Assembly: GCF_003987855.1 (NCBI RefSeq)
Contig: NZ_RXIZ01000015.1
Coordinates: 385,522-444,955, forward strand
From: Hyphomicrobium sp.
GTDB taxonomy: Bacteria > Pseudomonadota > Alphaproteobacteria > Rhizobiales > Hyphomicrobiaceae
Direction: 5' to 3'
Length of the DNA: 59,434 nt
A program made the position numbers and the translations under genes. Below are positions 36,630 through 45,283 of this stretch, one piece after another (within the stretch, counting starts at the first letter, position 1; every line of letters begins with the position of its first letter). The notes below the pieces were generated by a model. That model made no database searches. It had not been told where the DNA came from and was given only the letters and a program-made list of their open reading frames with translations.

Positions 36630-37646
36630 ATGGCGCTGCCGGCATTGAATTGCGCACGGCGACGATTTCTTGCGCGCGCGCTGGGTGCGGGCGTGGCTCT
36701 CGCGTTCGGCCTCTCGCGCGCCGAGAGCAAGCAGCGTCAGATCGTACCATCGAAGACGCAGGTCCAGTCACGAAGCCATCCTCTCAAGGCCGACAAAACG
36801 GCGCTCGTCCACTTCGATACGGCGCCATTCCCTTATCACGGTACGATGCCCAACTCAGACGCGCCGTTTCTCAACGTCAACGAGAACGGCCGCAAGGGGC
36901 ACAGCACCGGCTCGCGAGTGTACTGGGAAGATGAAACGTACAACGACAATCGCGTTCTTCTTCACATTCCGAAAGGCTTCGACATTCGCCGTCCGGCATT
37001 GATGCTGGTTTTCTTTCACGGGCATGGGGCAACATTGGAACGTGATGTCCTCGCCCGGCAGAAAGTGCCAGCGCAGATATCAGCATCGAACGCGAATGTC
37101 GTTCTCGTGGCACCGCAGCTCGCGGTCGATGCCCGCGATTCGAGCGCAGGGAAGTTTTGGCAAGCCGGCGCATTCGGTCGTTTTGTAGGTGAGGCGGGTC
37201 AGCAGCTTGCGCGCCTGCACGGCGATAAGAAATCACTTCGCACTTTCGCCAGCATGCCGATCGTGATCGTCGCGTATAGTGGCGGCTATGTCGCTGCGGC
37301 GTCCGCAATCGAGCGAGGCGGACTGAAGAAAAGAGTCCGCGGGGTCGTGCTGCTTGATTCTCTCTACGGCGATCTCGACAAGTTCGCCCACTGGATCGAG
37401 GCCGATCCGTCCGCGTTCTTCGTCAGCGTCTATCTCGGATCGACGAAAAACCAGAATGCGCAGCTTGAAGACATTTTGGCCGCCCACGACGTGGACGTCA
37501 GCCCGCAGATCAACACACGCCTCGCCGCCGGCGGCGTGGCCGTCGTCCCGGGAGGCGACGTCCGTCACCGCGATCTTGTCACCCACGCCTGGGTCGATTA
37601 TCCGATAATCGACCTATTGCAGCGTTTACCGGAATACCGCCGCTGA
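36630..37646 (+). CDS. probable Tat-exported alpha/beta hydrolase-like protein
   Basis: The N-terminus CARRRFLARALGAGVALAFG is a twin-arginine signal (RRxFL) with a hydrophobic core, so the protein is probably exported folded by the TatABC system encoded at 3.4-4.9 kb. The body contains LMLVFFHGHGATLE, which resembles the oxyanion-hole strand of alpha/beta hydrolases, IVIVAYSGGYVAAAS as the nucleophile elbow (first Gly of GxSxG is Ala) and RHRDLVTHAW near the end with a candidate catalytic His. The substrate is unknown. ATG 36630 follows 213 noncoding bases. Confidence 0.72.
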   Translation: MALPALNCARRRFLARALGAGVALAFGLSRAESKQRQIVPSKTQVQSRSHPLKADKTALVHFDTAPFPYHGTMPNSDAPFLNVNENGRKGHSTGSRVYWEDETYNDNRVLLHIPKGFDIRRPALMLVFFHGHGATLERDVLARQKVPAQISASNANVVLVAPQLAVDARDSSAGKFWQAGAFGRFVGEAGQQLARLHGDKKSLRTFASMPIVIVAYSGGYVAAASAIERGGLKKRVRGVVLLDSLYGDLDKFAHWIEADPSAFFVSVYLGSTKNQNAQLEDILAAHDVDVSPQINTRLAAGGVAVVPGGDVRHRDLVTHAWVDYPIIDLLQRLPEYRR

Positions 37647-37685
37647 TCTCCACTTATGGCGTGCCTTTAACGGCGTGCGCCCATT

Positions 37686-37701
37686 AGGGGCTGAAGCCCC
37701 T
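37686..37701 (+). terminator. short hairpin after the hydrolase gene
   Basis: AGGGGC (37686-37691) pairs with GCCCCT (37696-37701) across a TGAA loop, 39 bases after the stop codon and before the tRNA gene. The T-tract is weak. Confidence 0.4.
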
Positions 37702-37803
37702 TATCGTCCTTGACGTGCGAGGACGTTCCAGGTACCCAACCCCTGACCGGGACGGCCACAGTTCTGCAATCCGAAATTGCAGGCGCCGTCGACTTTTCCA
37801 AAT

Positions 37804-37881
37804 CGGAGCGTAGCGCAGCCTGGTTAGCGCACCAGTCTGGGGGACTGGGGGTCGGAGGTTCAAATCCTCTCGCTCCGACCA
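37804..37881 (+). tRNA. tRNA-Pro (anticodon GGG)
   Basis: The 78-base cloverleaf has acceptor arms CGGAGCG (37804-37810) and CGCTCCG, a D-arm region GCGCAGCCTGGTTAGCGC, an anticodon stem CCAGT/ACTGG enclosing a loop with GGG, a T-loop TTCAAAT, and an encoded CCA. It reads CCC codons and perhaps CCU. Its 3' half is the integration target of the island that follows: an exact copy of the last part and flank recurs at 55165. The tRNA itself remains intact. Confidence 0.95.
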
Positions 37882-37890
37882 TTCTTTCAA
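37833..37890 (+). repeat. attachment site copy 1 (tRNA end of island)
   Basis: These 58 bases run from inside the anticodon stem (CAGTCT...) through the tRNA end to 9 bases past CCA (TTCTTTCAA). The same 58 bases occur without mismatch at 55165-55222. That is the expected product of site-specific integration into a tRNA 3' end. Confidence 0.92.
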
Positions 37891-37989
37891 AGACTTATTT
37901 GTTTCTGCCCCGCTTGCATAAGTATCCAACATTCACATGGCATTCACCGAACGCTATCGTGCAGGGTTCCGCTATTGAGAATCGAGATG

Positions 37990-38008
37990 CGTCCTCATTT
38001 TTAGGACG
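37990..38008 (+). promoter_or_regulatory. hairpin overlapping the hsdR ribosome-binding site
   Basis: CGTCCT (37990-37995) and AGGACG (38003-38008) form a 6-bp stem with a 7-nt loop. The right arm is the start of the purine-rich sequence AGGACGGGGGAG that precedes GTG 38020, so the hairpin could limit HsdR translation. This is inferred from sequence only. Confidence 0.4.
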
Positions 38009-38019
38009 GGGGAGTTCGC

Positions 38020-40461
38020 GTGCTCGGCTTGGATAAGCGCCTCCTCACGGAGCGCGACATTTGCACGAAGTTCATCCTGCCCGCCGTCAAGCGCGCGGGC
38101 TGGGACGAGATGTTGCAGGTGCGCGAGGAGGTTTATTTCACCAAAGGCCGGATCATCGTTCGCGGCAAGCTGGTGACGCGCGGCAAGGCCAAGAAGGCCG
38201 ACTTCGTTCTGTACTACAAGCCGAATATCCCGATCGCGCTGATCGAGGCCAAGGACAACAATCATTCGGTCGGCGACGGGATGCAGCAGGGCCTAGACTA
38301 CGCCGAGACCCTGGATATCCCCTTCGTGTTTTCCTCGAATGGCGACGGCTTCGTGTTCCACGACCGCACCGGCCAAAGCGCCACGATCGAAACCAATCTC
38401 GGGCTCGACACCTTCCCTTCGCCCGTCGATCTGTGGGCGCGTTATCGCGCCTGGAAGGGCCTCGACGCTGAAGCCGAACAGATCGTGCTTCAGGACTATT
38501 TCGACGACGGCAGCGGCAAGGCCCCGCGCTATTATCAGGTGAACGCCGTCAACGCGGCGATCGAGGCCATCGCCAAGGGGCGCGACCGGGTTTTGCTGGT
38601 GATGGCGACCGGCACGGGCAAGACCTACACGGCGTTTCAGATCATCTGGCGCTTGTGGAGGGCGGGCCGCAAGAAGCGCATCCTGTTCCTCGCCGATCGC
38701 AACGTGCTGATCGACCAGACGATGGTCAACGATTTCCGCCCCTTCGGCGCGGCGATGGCGAAGCTATCGACCAACGCCAAGACGATCGAACGGCAGGACG
38801 GAACCAAGGTCGATCTGACGCTGGCGCTCGACACCAAGCGGCGCATCGACACCGCCTTTGAAATCTATCTCGGGCTCTATCAGGCGATTACCGGGCCAGA
38901 GGATCGCCAGAAGCTCTACCGCGAGTTCTCGCCCGGCTTCTTCGACCTGATCGTAATCGACGAGTGCCATCGCGGCAGCGCCGCCGAGGATTCGGCCTGG
39001 CGGGAGATTCTCGAATATTTCTCCAGCGCCACGCAGATCGGCCTCACCGCCACGCCGAAGGAAACTGAATACGTTTCCAACACCGATTACTTCGGCGCGC
39101 CCGTGTTCACCTATTCGCTGAAGCAGGGCATCAGCGACGGCTTCCTCGCGCCCTACAAGGTCATCAAGGTTCATATCGACCGCGACGTTGAAGGCTATCG
39201 CCCCGAGAAGGGCCAGCGCGACCGCGACGGCGAGGAAGTCGAAGACCGCATTTACAACACCAAGGACTTCGACCGGACCCTTGTGCTCGATGACCGCACG
39301 AAGCTCACGGCGAAGAAGGTCACGGAGTTCCTGAAGGAAAGCGGTGACCGCTTCCAGAAGACCATCGTTTTCTGCGTCGATGAGGAACACGCAGCGCGGA
39401 TGCGGCAGGCGCTCATCAACGAGAACGCCGATCTGGTCGCGGAGAACGCTCGCTACGTCATGCGCATCACCGGCAGCGACAAGGAAGGCCAGGATCAGCT
39501 TGGCAACTTCATCGACCCGGAATCGAAATATCCCGTGCTGGTGACAACCTCGCGGCTGCTTTCAACCGGCGTTGATGCGCAGACCTGCCGCCTGATCGTG
39601 CTCGACCGGCATGTGGGCTCGATGACCGAGTTCAAGCAGATCGTCGGGCGCGGCACCCGCGTTCACGAGGACACCAAGAAGTTCTATTTCACATTGATCG
39701 ACTTTCGCGGCGCGACCGCGCATTTCGCCGACCCGGATTTCGACGGCGATCCGGCGCAGATTTACGTGCCCGGCGAAGACGATCCGATCACGCCGCCCGA
39801 TGATGCGCCGCAAGGCGAGGACACGCCGCCCAAACCCGGCGCGGATGAAACCGTGGTCGATCAGCCGGGCTTGCCGATCCCGCCCGGTGGGCCGATCCGC
39901 AAGGTCTATGTCGATGGCGTCGGCGCGCGGATCGTCGCCGAGCGCGTGGAGTATCTCGACGCGAACGGCAAGCTCGTCACCGAATCCTTGCGCGATTTCA
40001 CCAAGACGGCGCTGAAGAAGCGCTTCGCCAGCCTCGACGATTTCCTCAAGCGCTGGAAGTCCACCGAACGCAAGCAGGCGATCATCGAGGAACTGGAAGC
40101 CGAGGGCTTGGCGCTCGACGCCATCGGGCAGGAATTGGCCAAGAACCTCGATCCTTTCGATCTGATCTGCCACGTCGCTTTCGACAGACAACCGCTCACC
40201 CGCCGCGAGCGCGCCGAAAACGTCAAGAAGCGCGACGTCTTCACGAAGTATGGGCCGCAAGCCCGCGCTGTGCTCGACGCGCTTCTGGAGAAATATCGCG
40301 ACGAGGGCGTGCTCAATCTCGACGATTCCAATGTGCTGAAGATCGAACCCTTCAGCGGCATGGGCAGCGTCGTTCAACTCATCAAAGCGTTTGGCGGCAA
40401 GGAGGGCTTCGAGCAAGCCGTCCACGAATTGCAGGACGCGCTCTATCAGGAAACCGCTTGA
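38020..40461 (+). CDS. hsdR: type I restriction enzyme, R subunit
   Basis: HsdR is the motor-nuclease of a type I restriction-modification complex. The 813-residue protein has the nuclease core near residues 58-80 (ADFVLYYKPNIPIALIEAKD), Walker A VMATGTGKTYTAFQIIWRLW near 194, a DECH box (VIDECHRGSAAEDS) near 312 and later helicase motifs (TTSRLLSTGVDAQTC, VGRGTRVHEDTKKF). The C-terminal part (DPFDLICHVAFDRQPLTRRE) matches the EcoEI-type R C-terminal domain. Start GTG 38020. It is unusual that hsdR comes first in the operon; hsdM starts 4 bases after its stop. It directly follows the island's left boundary. Confidence 0.95.
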   Translation: MLGLDKRLLTERDICTKFILPAVKRAGWDEMLQVREEVYFTKGRIIVRGKLVTRGKAKKADFVLYYKPNIPIALIEAKDNNHSVGDGMQQGLDYAETLDIPFVFSSNGDGFVFHDRTGQSATIETNLGLDTFPSPVDLWARYRAWKGLDAEAEQIVLQDYFDDGSGKAPRYYQVNAVNAAIEAIAKGRDRVLLVMATGTGKTYTAFQIIWRLWRAGRKKRILFLADRNVLIDQTMVNDFRPFGAAMAKLSTNAKTIERQDGTKVDLTLALDTKRRIDTAFEIYLGLYQAITGPEDRQKLYREFSPGFFDLIVIDECHRGSAAEDSAWREILEYFSSATQIGLTATPKETEYVSNTDYFGAPVFTYSLKQGISDGFLAPYKVIKVHIDRDVEGYRPEKGQRDRDGEEVEDRIYNTKDFDRTLVLDDRTKLTAKKVTEFLKESGDRFQKTIVFCVDEEHAARMRQALINENADLVAENARYVMRITGSDKEGQDQLGNFIDPESKYPVLVTTSRLLSTGVDAQTCRLIVLDRHVGSMTEFKQIVGRGTRVHEDTKKFYFTLIDFRGATAHFADPDFDGDPAQIYVPGEDDPITPPDDAPQGEDTPPKPGADETVVDQPGLPIPPGGPIRKVYVDGVGARIVAERVEYLDANGKLVTESLRDFTKTALKKRFASLDDFLKRWKSTERKQAIIEELEAEGLALDAIGQELAKNLDPFDLICHVAFDRQPLTRRERAENVKKRDVFTKYGPQARAVLDALLEKYRDEGVLNLDDSNVLKIEPFSGMGSVVQLIKAFGGKEGFEQAVHELQDALYQETA

Positions 40462-40465
40462 AGCC

Positions 40466-41920
40466 ATGGCCGTCCGCACCCTCGTCAAATCCATCCAGGA
40501 CATCATGCGCCAGGATTCCGGCGTCGATGGTGATGCGCAGCGCATCAGCCAATTGTGCTGGATGTTCTTCCTCAAGATCATCGACGATCAGGATCAGGAG
40601 CTTGAACTCACCCGTAGCGGCTACGCCTCGCCGATCCCGGCGAAGTTCCAGTGGCGGAACTGGGCGGCCGACCCGGAAGGCATCACCGGCGAGGCGCTGC
40701 TCGCCTTCGTCAACGGCGAACTGTTTCCGGCGCTGAAGGGCCTCCAACTCACCGGCAAGCCCGGCGACCGCCGCAAGATCGTGCGCGACGTGTTCGAGGA
40801 CGCTTACAACTACATGAAATCCGGCCAGTTGATGCGGCAGGTGCTCAATAAGATCAACGGCGTCGATTTCAACACCTTGGCCGACCGGCAGCATTTCGGC
40901 GAGATTTACGAGCAATTGCTCAACGATCTGCAATCGGCAGGCAATGCGGGCGAGTATTACACGCCCCGTGCCGTCACTGCCTTCATGGTGGACCGGATCG
41001 ACCCGCACCCAGGCGAAACCCTGTTCGATCCCGCCTGCGGCACGGGCGGCTTTCTCACCTGCGCCATCCGCCACATGGAGAAGACGCATATCCGAACGCC
41101 GAAGCAGCGCGAGGCCATGCAGGCGGGCTTGCGCGCGGTGGAGAAAAAGCCGCTGCCTCACATGCTCTGCGTCACCAACATGCTGCTGCATGGCGTGGAG
41201 GATGCGGGCTTCGTGCGCCACGACAACACGCTGGCCCGCCCGCTCATCTCATGGGGCAAGGATGAGCGTGTCGATATCGTGCTTACCAACCCGCCCTTCG
41301 GCGGCAAGGAGGAGGACGGCATCGAGAACAACTTCCCCACCTTTCGCACCAAGGAAACGGCGGATTTGTTCCTCGCCCTCATCGTGCGGCTGTTGAAGGA
41401 GGGCGGGCGCGCCGCCGTGGTGCTGCCCGATGGCACTTTGTTCGGCGAGGGCGTCAAGACGCGGCTGAAGGAACATTTGATGGAGGCGTGCAACCTTCAC
41501 ACTATCGTTCGCCTGCCGAACTCCGTGTTCAAGCCCTATGCCTCGATCGGCACCAACCTCTTGTTCTTCGAGAAGGGTGCACCGACCAAGGACATCTGGT
41601 TCTACGAGCACCGCGTCCCGCAAGGCCAGAAAGCCTATTCGATGACCAAGCCGATCCGGCTGGAGCATTTTCAGGGCTGCATGGACTGGTGGGGCGGCAA
41701 GGATCGGAAGGGCCGCGAGGAAGGCCCGCAGGCGTGGCGCGTCACCGTCGAGGAGATCAAGGCGCGCGGCTACAATCTCGACATCAAGAACCCGCACGCC
41801 GTGGCGGACGATCACGGCGACCCGGAAACGCTGCTGGCGGACCTCGCCCGCGCCGAGGCTGAGACGGCGGGCTTGCGTGACCAGTTGAAGGCCATTCTGG
41901 CGGAAGCGCTGGCCCGATGA
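40466..41920 (+). CDS. hsdM: type I DNA methyltransferase, M subunit
   Basis: HsdM methylates adenine within the site chosen by HsdS and protects host DNA. The 484-residue product has the N-terminal HsdM helical domain (VKSIQDIMRQDSGVDGDAQR), AdoMet motif I LFDPACGTGGFLTCAI near 186, and the catalytic motif IV as NPPFGGKEEDGIE near 275. The C-terminal helices (ETAGLRDQLKAILAEALAR) contact HsdS. ATG 40466 was chosen, 4 bases after the hsdR stop. It overlaps hsdS by 4 bases (ATGA). Confidence 0.96.
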   Translation: MAVRTLVKSIQDIMRQDSGVDGDAQRISQLCWMFFLKIIDDQDQELELTRSGYASPIPAKFQWRNWAADPEGITGEALLAFVNGELFPALKGLQLTGKPGDRRKIVRDVFEDAYNYMKSGQLMRQVLNKINGVDFNTLADRQHFGEIYEQLLNDLQSAGNAGEYYTPRAVTAFMVDRIDPHPGETLFDPACGTGGFLTCAIRHMEKTHIRTPKQREAMQAGLRAVEKKPLPHMLCVTNMLLHGVEDAGFVRHDNTLARPLISWGKDERVDIVLTNPPFGGKEEDGIENNFPTFRTKETADLFLALIVRLLKEGGRAAVVLPDGTLFGEGVKTRLKEHLMEACNLHTIVRLPNSVFKPYASIGTNLLFFEKGAPTKDIWFYEHRVPQGQKAYSMTKPIRLEHFQGCMDWWGGKDRKGREEGPQAWRVTVEEIKARGYNLDIKNPHAVADDHGDPETLLADLARAEAETAGLRDQLKAILAEALAR

Positions 41921-43668
41921 ACGCGGATCGCTTGCTGCAACACTATGAGCGGATCGCCGATGCACCCGACGCGATTGCCCGCCTGCGCCGCTTCATTCTC
42001 GATCTGGCCGTGCGCGGCAAGCTCGTGCCGCAAGACCCGAGCGACGAACCGGCCTCGGAACTGCTGAAGCGGATCGCGAAGGAGAAAGCGCTGCTGGTGA
42101 AAGAGGGAGGGTTTAGTTCACTTGAAGGCAGTGTTGAACTCACGAAAGCTGAACCCTTTGCAATACCCGCATCTTGGGCTTGGTGCCTTCTGGACGACAT
42201 TGCGGGAATTGCTCGTGGGGGATCGCCCCGTCCGATCAAATCCTTTTTGACCGAAGACCCGAGGGGAATCCCGTGGATCAAAATCGGAGATTCGACTCGA
42301 GGCACTATCTACATCGACACCACGGAAGAACGCATCAAGCCCGAAGGTCTCAGCCGCAGTAGGTTGGTTGTACCTGGTGACTTGCTGCTCTCAAACTCGA
42401 TGAGTTTCGGATATCCTTACATTACCAATATTAGCGGTTGTATTCACGACGGCTGGCTCGTCATCCGCACACCAGAAAACCACATCAGCAAACTCTATAT
42501 CCACAGAATGTTTTTGTCTGAATATGCAAAGCAGGCCTTCTCGATTGCCGCTGCTGGCGCTGTTGTCCAGAATTTGAATGCGGACAAGGTCCGGCGACTT
42601 CAGGTTCCCCTCCCACCGCTCGCCGAGCAACGCCGCATCGTCGCCAAGGTCGATGAATTGATGGACTTGTGCGACCGGCTGGAGGCGGCGCGAGCGGGCC
42701 GCGAGAGGTCACGCGACCGGCTGGCGGCTGCGAGCCTCGCCCGCCTCAACGCGCCCGATCCCGAAACTTTTCAAGACGACGCCCGCTTCGCCCTCGACGC
42801 GCTATCCGCCCTCACCACGCGCCCCGACCAGATCAAGCGCCTGCGCCAGAGCATCCTCAACCTCGCCGTGCGCGGCAAGCTCGAGCCGCAGGACGCGAAT
42901 GACGAGCCGGCCTCGGAACTGCTGAAGCGGATCGCGAAGGAGAAGGCGCGGCTGGTGAAGGCGGGCGAGATCAAGAAGGAAAAGCCGCTTGATCCGATTA
43001 TGAACCAACCATTCGACCTGCCACTAAAATGGTCATGGGTTCGCCTCGATTCACTCTCGCGGTTAATCACCAAAGGGTCATCGCCGAAATGGCAAGGCGT
43101 GAATTATGTGAACGCTGACGAAGGCATTCTTTTCATTACAAGTGAAAATGTGGGCAACCAAGAGCTAAGAAAACTCGATGAACTGAAATACGTCGAAAGC
43201 CGCTTCCGCGACATTGAACCTAGGTCGATGTTGAGGCGAGGCGATATCCTCATGAATTTGGTCGGCGCTTCAATCGGGCGCACCGCCATCTTTGACTTGG
43301 ATAAAGAGGCAAACATAAACCAAGCTGTAGCACTTGTCCGCCTCGTCGAAATTTCAGATGGCCCGTTGGTGCAGTATCTCCTGCAGTATTTCAATTCGCC
43401 GACGGCCATCGACTTTATGCTTGGTTCTCGCGTCATCACCGCGCAACCGAACATGAGCCTTACGGATGCGAGAGAGTTTCCAATCCCCCTTCCGCCGCTC
43501 GCCGAACAACACCGCATCGTCGCCAAGGTCGATGCGCTGATGGCGCTCTGCGACCGGCTGGAGGCGAGCCTCGACCAGACCGCCGCCATCCGCCGCCGCC
43601 TGCTCGACGCGCTGCTCGCCGAGGCACTCGCGCCAACGAAGGATCTCTTGCTGCGAGCTGCCGAGTGA
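41917..43668 (+). CDS. hsdS: type I specificity subunit, two recognition domains
   Basis: HsdS recognises a bipartite DNA target. The 583-residue protein has two target-recognition domains (about residues 70-225 and 365-520), each followed by the conserved helix (PLPPLAEQRRIVAKVDELMD and PLPPLAEQHRIVAKVDALMA). The segment before each domain is also duplicated: LAVRGKL, then DEPASELLKRIAKEKA. At the DNA level 38 bases are identical (42049-42086 and 42907-42944). Such repeats allow exchange of recognition domains. The variable domains have lower GC than their flanks, as expected for swapped modules. Confidence 0.95.
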   Translation: MNADRLLQHYERIADAPDAIARLRRFILDLAVRGKLVPQDPSDEPASELLKRIAKEKALLVKEGGFSSLEGSVELTKAEPFAIPASWAWCLLDDIAGIARGGSPRPIKSFLTEDPRGIPWIKIGDSTRGTIYIDTTEERIKPEGLSRSRLVVPGDLLLSNSMSFGYPYITNISGCIHDGWLVIRTPENHISKLYIHRMFLSEYAKQAFSIAAAGAVVQNLNADKVRRLQVPLPPLAEQRRIVAKVDELMDLCDRLEAARAGRERSRDRLAAASLARLNAPDPETFQDDARFALDALSALTTRPDQIKRLRQSILNLAVRGKLEPQDANDEPASELLKRIAKEKARLVKAGEIKKEKPLDPIMNQPFDLPLKWSWVRLDSLSRLITKGSSPKWQGVNYVNADEGILFITSENVGNQELRKLDELKYVESRFRDIEPRSMLRRGDILMNLVGASIGRTAIFDLDKEANINQAVALVRLVEISDGPLVQYLLQYFNSPTAIDFMLGSRVITAQPNMSLTDAREFPIPLPPLAEQHRIVAKVDALMALCDRLEASLDQTAAIRRRLLDALLAEALAPTKDLLLRAAE

Positions 43669-43734
43669 AGCCAGGAAAATCCTCGACATTCGCTTTAGTA
43701 AACGAGTGACATCAAGCGCAGCGACCCGTCTTCG

Positions 43735-44022
43735 CAACGCTAGCGGCAAAGCACTACGCAACGACCGGCGGCTATTCGCGTTCCCTGGCGTTTGGCAGCG
43801 GTGCAACGGCCCGGTGAAAAAGGACGGCCTGAACGTCAACTGGACGCCTATTCATTCGTGACGACCGCGCTGAACACGCTAACCGACAGCATCAATCACG
43901 AGAGGATGCCGGTGTTTCCGGCCGAAGAAGGCGAATGCGAAACATGGCCGTCGAGATCACCGGCTGCCCGGAGGCGCATCGTGCGAAGCGGGTTCGAGAA
44001 GAAAGACCTTCTCGCGGCTTAG
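43735..44022 (+). pseudogene. SRAP/YedK (HMCES-like) pseudogene, frameshifted
   Basis: SRAP proteins shield abasic sites in single-stranded DNA by forming a crosslink through Cys2. Only the C-terminal half is present, in two frames. The first reads LFAFPGVWQRCNGPVKKDGL and ends at TGA 43859-43861. The second, one base off, reads LDAYSFVTTALNTLTDSINH, ERMPVFPAEEGECETW and RRIVRSGFEKKDLLAA, the usual end of the family. The frame change lies near 43840. The N-terminus with Cys2 is missing, so it is not functional. It marks old cargo from an island or plasmid. Confidence 0.75.
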
Positions 44023-44370
44023 TATGTACGTAGCGACACGGCCGCTATTGGCGGACTCTACCTCCCGACGCGTACTAAGATACGCATAAGATGCCGCCGA
44101 CCTCGGGCCAAGATTTAGGCCAAGCCCCTCGCACTCGAGCGGTAACGGCAGGATGAGATTCAGGTCGAGATTCTAACGCAGCGGGAAAGGGCCGAAAGCA
44201 AGATTCGAACAAGGTATTCCGGTTGTTGTCACTCACCCGCCGTCGGATCGGTTCAAGGTCCCTTGGTAATCCGCTTGACGCTCGCCGGACTGTAAATTCC
44301 TGCCGGATCAACGTCGCGCCGGAACTACCCGAACCGGCTGATAATCATCGTCGTCTTATTCTTCAGGACG
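44023..44370. other. 348-bp stretch without recognisable gene
   Basis: Frames on both strands (for example minus 44075-44311) give Arg/Pro-rich products without a ribosome-binding site or family likeness. It may be decayed sequence linked to the adjoining pseudogene. No hairpins of note were seen. Confidence 0.4.
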
Positions 44371-44562
44371 TCAAGGCAAGGCATCTCCATTGTCATCGAG
44401 TGCCGAGAAAGCGAAGTCGGAATTGTTTGGGTCGGTGTCAAACGAGACTTCCACAACCAGCGTTTTCTTATTCCCATCGTGTTCGAGGTCCCACTCGAAC
44501 CATGTGCCTTTGACTTGTGGCAGCTTTTCCAATTCTTGACGAATTATCGGAGACGTGGCCAT
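44371..44562 (-). CDS. small acidic protein of unknown function
   Basis: The 63-residue product (MATSPIIRQELEKLPQVKGT, then WFEWDLEHDGNKKTLVVEVS) looks like a compact alpha-beta protein and is acidic at its C-terminus (FDTDPNNSDFAFSALDDNGD). ATG 44562 has GAGGGGGAG just upstream. It starts 19 bases after the resolvase stop on the same strand and probably shares its transcript. I recognise no family. Confidence 0.6.
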   Translation of the reverse strand: MATSPIIRQELEKLPQVKGTWFEWDLEHDGNKKTLVVEVSFDTDPNNSDFAFSALDDNGDALP

Positions 44563-44581
44563 CGGCACTCCCCCTCAAAGC

Positions 44582-45127
44582 TTAGCTCTCAAGTGCTCTA
44601 TAAACCGAAGTTCGGCCGATGCCGAGCGCGCGAGCGATATCCGTCGGCCGTCGCTTGTCCGCGTGCATCTGCCGAACTTTGGCGGTGATTGCCGGATCGA
44701 GGGGCTTCCGACCTTTATACTTGCCGTCCGCTTTCGCCTTGCTGATGCCCTCGCGCTGGCGCTCCAACATCAATTCTCGTTCAAATTGCGCAATCGCGCC
44801 GACCACATTGACCATCAGTCGGCCCTGGGCGTTGCCGGTGTCGAGTTGCAACGAGAGAATCTTCAGCGTCGCCCCGGCTTCCTCGATCCGGGCCGAGATG
44901 GTGACGAGGTCGGCGACTGAACGCGCCAGTCGGTCGAGCTTTGTCACAATCAGCACGTCGCCTGTTCGTAGGATGCCGAGGAGCCGTTCCAGCTCCGACC
45001 GGTCGCCAACGCTCGATACCTGCTCCTTGAAGACCTTTTCGGCCCCGGCGGCTTCGAGGTCGCGAAGCTGTGCCTCATAACCTGCTTTCTGTTCGACGGT
45101 GCTCGTGCGGGCATATCCAAATTGCAT
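44582..45127 (-). CDS. serine recombinase, resolvase/invertase family
   Basis: The 181-residue product is of the short resolvase type. Key parts: YARTSTVEQKAGYEAQL with the nucleophile Ser, LIVTKLDRLARSVADLV, the LDTGNAQGRLMVNVVGAIAQ segment leading to FERELMLERQREGI, and a C-terminal helix-turn-helix (RRPTDIARALGIGRTSVYRA). It could resolve co-integrates or invert DNA. ATG 45127 (MQFGYARTST) was preferred to an upstream start at 45169. It is intact, whereas a second resolvase fragment remains at 48751-48942. Confidence 0.92.
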   Translation of the reverse strand: MQFGYARTSTVEQKAGYEAQLRDLEAAGAEKVFKEQVSSVGDRSELERLLGILRTGDVLIVTKLDRLARSVADLVTISARIEEAGATLKILSLQLDTGNAQGRLMVNVVGAIAQFERELMLERQREGISKAKADGKYKGRKPLDPAITAKVRQMHADKRRPTDIARALGIGRTSVYRALES

Positions 45128-45283
45128 TGCCAGCCTCTTATCTGTTCCAATAGGATGCGAGGTGGACATATTCGTTCCATAATATAAGCATCGGAATTCA
45201 AAGGAGCGATATTATTTTGTTCCGCTGGGCCAGGCCCTAAAAGAACACACTGAGCTCCTATCTGAAACGACCCTTGAGGCTCG

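Noticed and set aside
38764-39390. Minus-strand frame of 208 codons inside hsdR
   Set aside because: Composition (Leu/Val/Glu/Arg shadow of the opposite frame) and total overlap with a clear hsdR mark it as a chance frame in GC-rich DNA.
39562-40581. Minus-strand frame of 339 codons
   Set aside because: It lies fully opposite hsdR and the hsdM start and has no family likeness or ribosome-binding site.
44075-44311. Minus-strand frame of 78 codons
   Set aside because: Arg/Pro-rich product with no start signal and no likeness to neighbours.
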